Shown here: in pieces, positions 12,001 through 24,000 of the stretch
How positions within the stretch are numbered: position 1 is the first letter of the stretch
Layout of the letters: each line of letters opens with the position of its first letter
From: Siderastrea radians
Taxonomy: Eukaryota; Cnidaria; Anthozoa; Scleractinia; Rhizangiidae
Assembly (NCBI GenBank): GCA_964017195.1
Contig: OZ024900.1
Coordinates: forward strand, 28,142,441-28,206,440
Length of the DNA stretch: 64,000 nt
Direction of reading: 5' to 3'
The notes under the pieces: model-generated
What the model was told of the DNA's origin: nothing
What the model saw: the letters and a program-made list of their open reading frames with translations, nothing else
The model's database searches: none
Program-made: the position numbers and the translations under genes

Positions 12001-15000
12001 TCCCCCCGGCCACAGGCCTTAAAAGAAGAAATTAGAAATGAGAACCAAGGTAAAAGAAAAATCTTTGACCCCGGCGGTATTTGCACCCACGACCTCCTGA
12101 TTAGAACATCGTCGCTCTACCAGCTGAGCTACGAGGCCAGGCTGAGTCACGCTATGATCAAAATATTTCATCACGCTCTTCGTCACGCACGCTAAAACAG
12201 GGTGATTTGGCAGGTCATGTATTGATTTATATTATCATTGCAAACACGTAAAAAATACGACAAATCACCAACTTTTAAAATTTGCACCACTTCGGCTTGT
12301 ACCTTACGTGGCCGTAATATATTTTGGACCCCAAAGGCAGAGAGAACAACGGCGGGGTTAATGCCCCTGGGGTTTTTCTTGTTACCCCGCCGTCAGGACG
12401 GGGTCTAGTAATACCCATTTTTTTCCTGTGTTTTTTTTGGTGGTCACTTGGCCCAGACCTCTGGTTTTCGCTCGGCCAAAGAAATACTCGTCGTGTCTTT
12501 CGCTACACAGCCAAGGGCTCTTATCTTGAGTGACCGTAACATATTTTACACCCCACGGGGGGGGGGGAGAACAACGGCGGGGTCTAATGCCCCTGGGGCT
12601 TTTCTTGTTTTTTCTTGGTCACTAGCCCCAGACTCCAGGTTTTCGCTTGGCCAAACAAATATTTGTTGGAAACGTCTGCTGTACCACTTGGGATCGTGCC
12701 TTGAGTGACCGGAAAATATTTTGCACCCGAGGGGAAGGAGAACAACAGCGGGCTCTAATGCCCCTAGGGTTTCTCTTGTTCTCTCGGGGTCTAAAAATAC
12801 CTTTTTTTTTCATGGTCACTTGCCCCAAACCTCCGGTTTCGCTCTGCCAAACAGATATCTCGTCGGGTCTTTCGCTACACAGGCTAGGGCTCGAATCTTG
12901 AGTGACCGTAATATATTTTGCATCCTGAAGGGAGGGAGAACAACGGCGAGGTCTAATGCCCCTTGTTTTTTTTCGTGGACTCTTGCCCCAGACTTCCGCT
13001 TTTCGTTCTGCGAAACAGATATTGATCGCACACTTCCGCTTCATCGCTTGGGCTCGTATCTTGAGTGACAATAATATATATTGCACCCTGAGGGGAGGGA
13101 GAACAACGGCGGGGTTTAATGCCCCTGGGGTTTTTCTTGTCTTTCATGTTCTTCTTCTTCTTCTTCATTTTTTTCGTGGTCACTAGCCACAGACTCCCAG
13201 TTTTTGCTCGGCCAAACAAATAGTCGTCGCAAACATCCGCTAAATATAAGCATTATCTTCGGTCGTTTACCGTCGATTTGCAAACATTTTCATAAAAGTC
13301 GGTGTAGAAAATTACTAAGGGTGCAGTGGCATAAAAATCCTTTCGAGAGCAAGGACGAAAACGCAAGCAGACAAGGATTCAAGCTGACATGAGTTCGCCT
13401 TTTCATGGCGCAATTGATATGTCACGTAAACATGGCGACACTCAAACTCAGAAGCCGATCTGGGAAAGTTCCCTGCTTGCGCCAAATAACTCATCGAATA
13501 ACGGCCTGAAAATTGACTTTTACGTTTTTTCCCCTGAAATACCCGTTTCTTTTAGATTTAAGGATAATTTTGTCTTTATCGATAAATCTATTTAAATTTC
13601 AGTGCCCTTGTTATTCAAAATTACACTGAGATGCCAGTTTCTTTTAAGAAACGTGACATAACTGAGTCACGCTGTGGTCAAAATATTTCGTCACGTTCTT
13701 CGCGAACGCTGGAAGAGGTGGTTGACCAAGGAAGGAGGGATGGGGAACGGGTTTATACTATCAGGGATTCCAAAAAACCTTAGGAAGTCCAAGATCCGAA
13801 ATGCTGACCTTCTGACATGCCTTCTCTATACGAGAAAAGTGCTATTACTGTCGTTGACGAATTATGTTGTCGTTTTGAGCCTCCATTTTTCACTTCATTT
13901 GCAATCGGGTGTTCTTTGAGGTTCTTCCATTTCATTTCCATCTTTTAAATGGCGTATTTTTATCCGTCAGTTAAAAGCATGTAATTTTTAAACGACTAAC
14001 AAACTACGTCTAGGGTCCCCTAAAACCTCCAATTATAAGCGTCTTTGATGTATCACAATAACCTAGATGTGTCCCTAAGGAAGTCACGGACAAAACACAG
14101 GCACTCTTTCGTTCCCACCCTCATGGAATAAAGTGACCTTGAATAGCCTACGACGACGAAAGTTTTTGTAACAGAAATAAAGCCGGGCCTTCCCTGAGCC
14201 CGTCTAATAAGAATGACTATATAGATTACCCGTGGCGCTTTGATTTGACCCTTCATCTCACGCTCTACCTAATCCTCCCTAACACATTTGTACAGTCATT
14301 TTATGCAGGTAGTCTGTTTTGTACTAAATTTTATCTTCAGTGGAAAGGAGTAATAAAAATTTTATTTGCAGGCAAATAAAGTCATTTTGAACAAATGTTT
14401 GACACCTGTTTTATAGAGAATTGAACTCAAATGCTATCGAATTACTACCCAATGGAGTGTTTTCCAAGCTGACCAAACTACTTTTGCTGTGAGTAAAAAA
14501 GGGCTTTTAGCAACTTTCTTCGAAATAACAAAGAAAATAAGCCACTGGATTATACGTGAGTACGGCAATTACTTCTCTGGATTTATGTTACGAGTGCCGA
14601 GGAAAGAGGACATGAATCACGTGACGTGGCCTCTTTTGGCAACCAGCTGAAGAGACAAATAAGGAAAAAAAACAAACATACAAAGGTGATACAAAAACGG
14701 TATTAAAATGTTCTATCAGCACCCAGTTAAGGAGACAAAAATAGATAGGGAAAGGCGTTGCAATAAGAAGAACACCAAGAACAACCCCATCGTTATTGAT
14801 ACGCTCAGCAGTTCTTTAATTTACGGCATTATACAGTGTGGAATTCAGATACCGTCTTTAATATCTCACGCAACTCCTAGAGATTTTTTTCTTTTCTTAT
14901 TGCAGGAATTTGCAATCAAACGCCATTTCCGTTCTACCTAATGGAGTGTTCGCCAACTTGACAAACCTGGAAGACTTGTAAGAAAAAAAGTACAGCCAAC

Positions 15001-18000
15001 CCTTATACAAAGTTATAATAGTTCGAATCTAAATAAAAGCCATCAACAACCATACTCTGCCGCTATCTCAGACCCTTCGATTGAAATGGACAAATGTTTG
15101 ATATAAAATTAAAGGGTTTTGAGAACTGGTGGCGGAAGTGGTGCATGTGGTCGTATTGTGTAACGAATTACGATTGCGGTACAAGTCGGTGACTTATGGA
15201 TTGTAGAGTCTGCTCTATAGATGCCCGTATTAGATATTTCTTCCATGTCATTCGTTGTTTTACCTCAGTGTTCCTTGGTTCTCATACATCAAACGATTCA
15301 GACACCATAGGATACTACCACGTCTTTTTTGTCCAGTTTAAGACCGATTGACTATAATAAGGCGACGTTGTTTCCTTTTGTCAGCCATTAAGCAAACAAA
15401 TTGCTTACACGTGAATGAAAATATTGTTCATTATGGCTCAGTCAATTCCAAGCGTGAGCCTGCCCCCCCTCCCCCCCCACGGCATTTGTCGGGCATTAAG
15501 TGTAAAGACCCCAAAGTGGAGCCAAGTGTGCAAATATGGTACACTCACAAACAAGCTAAAAAGTCTAAAATTGACAATATTATTAACAACGATGCTTTTA
15601 ACATCACTTTACTTTAACATTGAATATCACTTTATAAGTTTTAGAAAATAGCAGCGCTTCATATGATGCAATTTAATAACGGCGACCTTCGCTAAAAGGT
15701 CCTAAAACTACAATGATACAAAAATGAGCATTTAAAATGATGCATTTTCAACATATTACCTTCTAAGTTTTCACACAGCTTCTCCAGGCCCTTCTCTCTT
15801 AGCCAGGCACTCACGAAAACAGTATTTTCGCGGTAAACGACCTCTAAACTGGCCATGACTTCGCCTTTTTGGATCACCACTTACGAACGTGTTAACACAG
15901 TGGAAAAGCGAAGAATACGGAAACAATATGCCAAGAAAGGTGGCTAGTAAAACAGTAATACCTGACGTTTTGAACTGACTAATCCCTTTTTCGATAGGTA
16001 TATGCATTGCTTTCGTCTTTCAATCCATTAAAATAATCACGATTTTTGCTTAAATAGTAAAAATGTGGAACTCTTCATGGTTGTAAAAATTGACATGGTC
16101 TTGGGTACTTGAAATTGACAAATACCCCACCCAAGCAGACTTCTGAGGACCAATGCCCCACCGTAGAAACGGCATATCATAGTTGACTTACGTGACTTTT
16201 GGAGATAGCTTGTCATTCCATATAAGAGAGCTCGAGATTACCTTTTGTAAGCGATTGCTGAAGGGAATCGAGTGCAATCTAGGTTAGCGGATGATTTAAG
16301 AAAACTAAGATATCCACTGTAGAAAAAGAAATAAGCAACAAGTTTGAAGAAAGTAATCGGGTTGCCGTGCATTGCTTTCATCCTCATCATTCTGTAAAGT
16401 TTGCCGAACAACGCACCAAAAAACTGGCTTCTTGGTGAGTTACCATTAGGTAACGCGTGAACATGACCAAGGTTCAAAAATAATGCCTCCGGTTACAGCT
16501 ATCTCCTACCGTGATGCCAGTTTCACATGACTTTTGTTTTTTCCCTTTATAGTAAAGTGTGAATAGGGGCATTTCAATGCATTGTATAATGTTTTTGTAT
16601 ATACTCACATAAGTCCAGTCGAGTGGCAAGTCATATGTCAGAGTCCCATATTGTAATCTTGCGAGGTGTCACACTTTTATCGTATCGTCAATAAGTGGTG
16701 AGCATCTTTTGTAGGTATTTGGATTCAAACGCAATCAAAGTACTGCCTGACGGTGTGTTTGCTAAACAGACCAAATTAACAGTCCTGTAAGTGAAACGTG
16801 TCTATGTCACTACTTTCCAGTACAATAACTAGGACACCCATTAATAAGAAGGATTAGGTCTTGGTTTACTTTTACTTATTGGGTTTTAAGATACAGACAG
16901 TTGTGGAAATGGGATAGGAAGTGTAGAGCAAAATAATTCGACAGTTGAGTGATAACAGTTGAAACAAAGAGCCTTGCGAGGAAAATTGTCGTTAGCGATT
17001 TGGAAACCTTTTTTCTGTCAGGAAACACCATGTTCCCTGTCTAACCGATGGTATGATAAAAAGTAGTAACCAAAAAAGAGGTTCCTCGTGCACCTTTCAG
17101 GAATTGCTCAGAATCTTATTTGAGCTGCTTGCAGAATAATCACCAGTAAGCGCCGCTGCACTCATAAGATTTGACACTCGCTTTAGTAAAACAACTCGTC
17201 ATGAAATGGTAAATCGGACAAAACGGGCGGTTGTTTCCGCTAAGTTACACTAGAAGGAAACATTATAAGTATGGTGAGAAAATAACAAAAATGGGCCCGG
17301 TTTGAACACACTGCCAATCAAATTAGTCAGAATAAATGAAACGTATCGACAGTGACGAAACAAATGGCAAATTATTTAAAATATGAATATTTCGATAAAC
17401 ATAAAAGGCCCTTTTGGTCGCATCGTGGGTGCTTTGACTCTACAGCTTCTCGCAAAAATACAACTGAATCAATATGGCTTGACCAACTCGCCTGGAATAC
17501 TGCATTCTTCTATAAGCTCTTCTCATTTTGTATATTTATGCATGCAAAAATTGATCAGCTTAGTGTTCCACAATTACACATTGTTTGTAATTCTGGGTAT
17601 CCAACCACTTCTTTTCTTCCAGTTTCTTGAATTCAAACGCCATCAAAGTTCTACCTGATGGAGTGTTTGCCAACTTGACGGATTTGATACGGCTGTAAGA
17701 TTAAAAAAAAAAAGCAGCAAAGAACAACAGAAAGCATATACTAATTCTGCTGTTGTTTCAATGCACATGCCTTGTGCCTTCCCATACCCTTGGGATGATA
17801 CTGAATATGTTGATGATAAATGCATTCCACTATGTTTTGAGTATTTGTATATCTGCACTCGCAAAAAAAAGTCCACTCCAGCCTTAATCCCAGTCAAGTC
17901 TTAGAGTTCTATGATGATACCTGAGAAAATATTATATTTTAAAATTTTTCCTGTTATTGTCTGATACTTTGCTAGGCATTTGTCGTCAAACAGTATTGAA

Positions 18001-21000
18001 TATCTTCCAGACGGAGTGTTTGCGAGCCTGACCAAACTAAAATTCTTGTAAGTCAAACGTTTACAACAAAACGACTGTCCAACATGTATCTACAGTTTTG
18101 GTAGTCTGGTCCATAATTCGTGTTAAGATACAGAACTGGGAGCTTAAGAATCAACCAGGTGGCTGAAGAAATCCTTAGGTTTTGTTTCTTCCTCTTTAAG
18201 AAAGATGATTATTGGGTGTTTCCTTAAGTTAACAAATAATTTACATTTCTTGTGTCTAATCAATTCACGTATTTCGTTTTTTCCCCACAGATATATTCAT
18301 TCAAACGCCATACCATTCTTACCTGATGGAATGAATACTAACGCAGCAAATTTGGAACAGCGGTAGGTAAAAAGAGTGCGCGCGTTGCCATTTCTACCCT
18401 TTAACAACAAATATTGGATCTGCCTTAGTGTAATTTCGAATCTCACTTTGACATGGACATAAAGGTAGAGGTCTTCTCTTGTCGACTTACAAATAGGGGG
18501 TAAACTCATCAGAAGGAGAAAAAAAAGAAAATGAAGTAAACAGCTACCTTGCGCTTAACCTCGTGCTTTTGTGCCCTGCCTCATAGACCTGCTTAAGGTG
18601 ATTCCTTAGTAATGCATTACACATTGCTACTGTGCATAATTTCCGGCTCCATCAGCGCGTGCACTAGCGCGCGTATTCTAAATCAATTAGGGTTTCTTTG
18701 AGACCAAGTTCTTAAAACAAATACATAACTAGCCATTTCGTCCTAAATGAGCACAGTGTCGTATATGTATCCTTTTTATTGCTTAAGTTTGGTGTAAAAA
18801 TTGCCATCTTCGAATTAAAAGAGTTAAATCTTCCCCAGGAAAAAAGATATCGTCTGAAACGCGTATATATCCATTGCTTACGGGCATGAAATTATAATCT
18901 TGAGATCATGCACGCAGGGAACGTTTTGAGTCAATGCCCTTAAAGGCTGTGTGCCTTTGCCATAAATCTTATTGTGGTCAATATATTATACGTATTTCGA
19001 TTTTTCAAGCATTACGTTAAAGTTATTCTTCTAGATACCGCAATATGTACCCTGAAAAGATTAAACAATCCTAGCGCAGACAAGTAGTATTACAGGGCTA
19101 AGTAGGGAAACCTAAGCCCACCGTATCTCTTTCCATTCGCGAGAACGGCGACCTGTTTTTTTTTAGTACAAGCAAAGCTTGATAGGGAGCAATCAAAGAA
19201 AGTTTCCAAAACAAATTCGTCAAATTCTTATTTCTGATGAATTGCAAAAATTAAAAAGACTGCTTACAAACTAGTCTATACACACACGTCTTCTTTCGAA
19301 AAATTTCAACTATCAAAAAGTTGGCTGTATCTTTCAGCCCTTTTTGTCAATAGAAACATAGAACGTAGCACGGTCAATTTGTCCATGATTAATTCCCGAA
19401 CGTTATCATCGGGTGCATCTTGTTGACAACGTATTTCTTCTCAGGACATATTTCATTTGTACACCGAAAATCGACTTACAGGCCCCTCCAACTCAAGACA
19501 CATTTCCACGTCATTGTGGAGGAAATAGAAGGGCAGTGGTGGTCATTCGTTTTTTTGAAGTGTCGGTACTACTATACTGAGCAACTATGAAAGCCCGTTC
19601 TTGGGTAAACAAGGTTTTTTTTTATAATTTCATTTCATCTTTGCAAATGTACTCAGTAATTGTCTTATGTTTCTTATTGACTTTATTCGGTGTCTTGATG
19701 TTGTTGAAATGGTCGTTTTAGGGGGATTAGCGTACAGACCAACAACAGAATGAAGACTAACTTTCTTCTTCTAAGATCTGTCCGTTAAATACAAACTCAT
19801 AACTTTACAGTACAGAGGTTAGCTTTGAATCACACAAGAACTATCGCTCCCATCCTTTTATTTTGACCAGGCAAGAACCGTCAATCTCATGTCAGTTGCC
19901 CGTCAAACTCAAATATATTCTTACGTGATAACTTGCGCACAAGATCTATTGCGAAAATACGCATGCTCAGGAAGATGATTAGCATAAAAACCTTCGCGAA
20001 ATTGCGTAGCTATAAAATCTACTTTGCGCTAAATTTTCAACATCGTTCTCAAGGTATCTGGTCAAAATAAAGTAACAAGAGCCATATAAAAATTACAAAG
20101 AACAATTCTATCGATTTAAATTTAACACACTCTACTTAAATACAAGTGAAATCGCAAGTTGAGTATTATTACATAACAGTAAACTACATGTAAGTTAATT
20201 TTAGAACAAAGCTTCTTTTCCAAATTTAAGGTCCGCCTTTTTCAATAAATTCAAAATGTACGTGATCACAACCTTGGAGAGCAAAAATTAACATGCACAA
20301 CAGAACTTGACATAGCACCACTAACAATAGACTATTTGTCTTGTTTAACACTTGTGAATTAAAGTTTCTCTTTAAAAACAAACCGACTAAAAAGCAATAA
20401 CTACAAGGAATATTAAATGGTACGAATTCAGCAGGAAACACGAAGAGATTGCGCTTAAAATGCTAAAAGTAAGCTAGAAAAGTTATTTCCAGGAAAACAA
20501 TCACGAATGTCAAACCTTAAGGTCAAAACCAAAACAAGCAAATTGATGTACTGTACAAAAACAATCGAACATTTCATTGAATAAGGATTAATTCCCTAGC
20601 AACGTGTAAGCAAACATCGCAAAATATCTGTTTCGCGCCAAAATCGTACCAAGGAATAGATATCAAAAACACAACCAAAAACGAACTGTTGAAAACGTTG
20701 CGATCATTAAAAACCTACAATATCTTACTTAAAACTTACACAATCATTATTCTAAAGAATCAAGCATCACACAACACGAGTATTGATAAAAACTGCAATA
20801 GATACGATAATTGCAGTTGTTGTGACACCTTTGGACTGTCAAAACGGATGAATAAAATATGAATATTCAGAATTTACTACGCAAAGTTTGCTCTGAAAAA
20901 TTCCGTATTTTTATTGTTTAACAATATTATTTCCTTTTCGTAGGCACTGGAAAAGAAGCAATCCAAAAAGCTACAGAGGACACGTCTTTTCTACTCTTTC

Positions 21001-24000
21001 GACATTAGTTATCTTGTATGTTTGACACGGTGAAACAGTTCTTTTCTAATCATTTCTTGTTGCTTTTTCTTTGTGGATCCATATTCGGCTCGGTACGGTG
21101 TTTTATAACTTTACAGCAAATGGGTCTATTCTCACATTATACCAGTTACAAAAACCGTATCGGCGAGGCCATTTAAACACACCAATTAACGCTGTTTTAT
21201 TTTTGGCATTGATTGTGTCGCCTTTTCTTTTAATTGAAAAACGTTGTTCCTTTATTTTTATTTATTATTATTTTTTTTTTGCGGTTTTGCGCCGTTTGTT
21301 TGCCGACATATCTGCATAGATTTCGTACCAACTCATTAATCACTCTTCCTGGAAAACGGTGTAAACATAGTGTAAAGAAGTTGCAACGATCGAAAACCAG
21401 GATTTTCTTAAGATGGGGGAAATTAAAACGGCTTCTTCCGGTTTCTGAAAGCCTGAGAAGGGTGTCCATCCTTAACCTTCTTTCACCATAGACGAATTGC
21501 AGAAGGAAAAACGAAATATTGTGTGTCTGTGTGTGTTTAATTAACAGTCCGAGGACCCAGTGGCGCAGATTAAATTTAATGTAGTTGTGGCAATCATAAT
21601 AGAAATTAATGAAATAAGAGACAGTTAAAACTTGAAGGGTTATTGAAACACATTAGCTTTGGAAGGTGGTAATAATGACGAGGGAATTTCACAATGGAGA
21701 TAATACTGACATGATACGTTCGATATCTTTGTAGGGATTTGTCTTCAAACGCTATCGAATCACTACCTGACGGTGTATTTGCCAAGTTGGCGGAACTATT
21801 TATTCTGTAACTGAAATATACTTTTCCTAAACACATAGTGCTTTAGTCTGGATTAGCTGCAGTGTGTTAGCATGTTCCGCCTTTACCACCACTTGCCACT
21901 TCCTACCACTTCCTACCAGTACATGACATGAGCACCACAACTCACCATGACTCTCCCAACTTATCGGGGGCTTCGGATAGGAAGGTCATGGTATCAGTCT
22001 TTATTTCCAAAGTTGATAAAGAAAACCATGGGAAATGAAAACATTTGTGTTTTACTTGAAAATAGAAGATGATTTTAACGTTTTCGATCACTTTAAGGAA
22101 TAACCCACATTTCTACCTGCTATAGACTACGAACAGTCTCTCTTTCAGCTCAGTGATAGTCGAGGGAAACGAACAAGCGGGCGGGCGCGAACATTGCCCG
22201 TGGCGTTGAAACGTGACTCTCGTGTCGAGCTGCTAGTGTAGTGACCTCTCTTTCCGGCTCACTACACTAGCAGCTCGACACGCGCGGCATGTTCAACGCC
22301 GCGGGCGATGTTGGCGTCCGCTCGCTTGTTCGTTTCCCTCGACTATCAATGAGCGGAAAGAGAGACTGCTCGTATTCTATGCCTGTTACGTCTAAGGAAA
22401 ACTTTCTTATAAAATCGCAAAATTAAGGTAAGACTCGAAAAATGATTTAATCTGCCAAAAAGGCTACTGCATTGTCTTTTTGCTTTTTGCATGACAGCAT
22501 GGCTGCCAATTACAATTTAAGGGGAAACTATACAAGCAGAGCAATTGATGATGTACACAAGGAAAAATGGAAAAAGAAAGCTGTCTTTCAAAATTACACA
22601 AAAATCCTTGTAATGTTAAAAGAATTACCACCTTTCTTTCTTTGTCATGACACAAGGAGCTTTCGACAATGGTGTTCATAGACGAGTATGCAGGGCACGT
22701 GTCATGAAACTAGTAAAAATGACCAAGTTCGCCACGAGCTTTCTAGCAGCTCGGTGGATAGCGTCCAACTTGTTAAAACCAGCCACCAATTGCAACGAAC
22801 TCTATCTCATTATTTCTCATTATCCTGCCCAACACTCTAGTTCAGACCCATGAGCTTGATTTGAGATGTATGTATGATTAATAATTCGCTTTTTGTCGCC
22901 GAGAATACCAAGAAAACTATCACTAAAGTCCGAAATCGTAGCCGAAAATATGGAAATAGTCCGAGAATGTTCTGAAACTGACACTTGAGTTCGAATTTCT
23001 TTTTTTGACCACAGTTTTTCACACCTTTGTTCAAAACAGTAATCAGGCCTTTCTGCTTTGTGCCAGACTTTCTAGCTTCCAGTGCCTGGAATTCTAGTTT
23101 CGAGTTCAAAAATTACGTTCGTAAGAATCCGCGACACTCCCAAGTCATGCTAAAGTTCCATTTCAGAATAGAAGTGTTTCTGCATATGTTTCCTTGCTCG
23201 ATCTGTTGCTGCGAGAATGGGGTGTAATGAGATTGAGGTGTCATTCTCAGTTTCTTTAAACTGCTTCTTATCCTGTGCAGTTCTATGTCTTGGCCATTCC
23301 CACATTCTAAAGGGTAGAGCAGATTCAAAAGTCTTCTAAGTACTTTCATGCTTGGAAGAAGAAGCCTGGCTACTCGAAATTTCCCATCATTACCTGAAAT
23401 CAGTTCTGTGTTTCTTTCCCTTTCAAAAGCCCACGCGGTAAGGCCTCCTTTACAAGTACCACACTACCCATTCTTGATTCCTCTAATGCTTGAATTCGGG
23501 GCTCTTTCAAACGTGTCTGGCATTTTTCCTCGCAGGTTGAAGGGACTTTGTCACGGAAATGTTTACTTTTTGGGGTACAAATGTACTGGAATTGAAATTT
23601 AATGCCCTTTCTCGTACACAGAATACTCCTTGAACGTCAAGAGAAGGACATAAGAGGATTTTCGCAAAGGAAGACAAAGCCATAGTCAGTTTCTGGATAT
23701 TTTTCCAAGAAACAAAAGAAAAACGTGAAAACATCAGCCTGATGTTTTCAAGGTGTAATCCATTTCCATCTGCAGCCAAACACACTAAATTATAGTTTTA
23801 GAGAACCTGTAGAGTACTTTTAAACGAGACTCAACCAGTATTTTTGGGTTTCCTCTGATTAGAATATGTCTTTAAGCTTTTCTACGCTATCCTAAAAATT
23901 GGTGAGAGAGTCCCTTTAAGTAAGCAATCGTCCTTCCATACTCTCCACAGTGATTTAAACTTTACCTCAGCGTTCCAATAGTTCATCACCAGAATTATCA

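Larger units (their letters stand above)
6130..13790. repeat. Complex segmental/tandem repeat domain
   Basis: Several modules recur in direct orientation. One begins near 10650 and again near 11670 (ACTTGCCCTGGCACGTAAAC, then CAGAAGCCGATTCGGGGAAG). A second, GTGTAGAAAATTACT with flanks, recurs at about 7240, 11565 and 13300. A third, from GCCGATTCGGGGAAGTAACTTGC through TACTATCAGGGATTC, lies at 10930-11260 with a diverged copy at 13450-13770. Copies are diverged and none codes for a recognised protein. I infer repeated local duplication. Confidence 0.7.
5941..14416 (+). other. Giant repeat-filled intron, 8.5 kb
   Basis: No LRR exon or other host exon is recognised. It contains a tandem/segmental repeat domain (about 6130-13790) with an inserted element at 8689-10644. 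7340-8620 and 13800-14416 carry no recognised feature apart from a short hairpin near 7366-7412 and a repeat at 14010-14170 whose relative is at 33772-33940. Confidence 0.75.

Noticed and set aside
12067..12138. Functional tRNA-Arg(TCT) gene
   Set aside because: The anticodon stem does not pair and box B is mutated.
12448..13219. Overlapping open frames of 76-154 codons on both strands
   Set aside because: They share the period of the satellite array, repeat internally and show no domain; treated as repeat artefacts.
16238..16477. 79-codon minus-strand frame as a possible exon
   Set aside because: No recognisable domain; I could not support splice sites or a partner exon.
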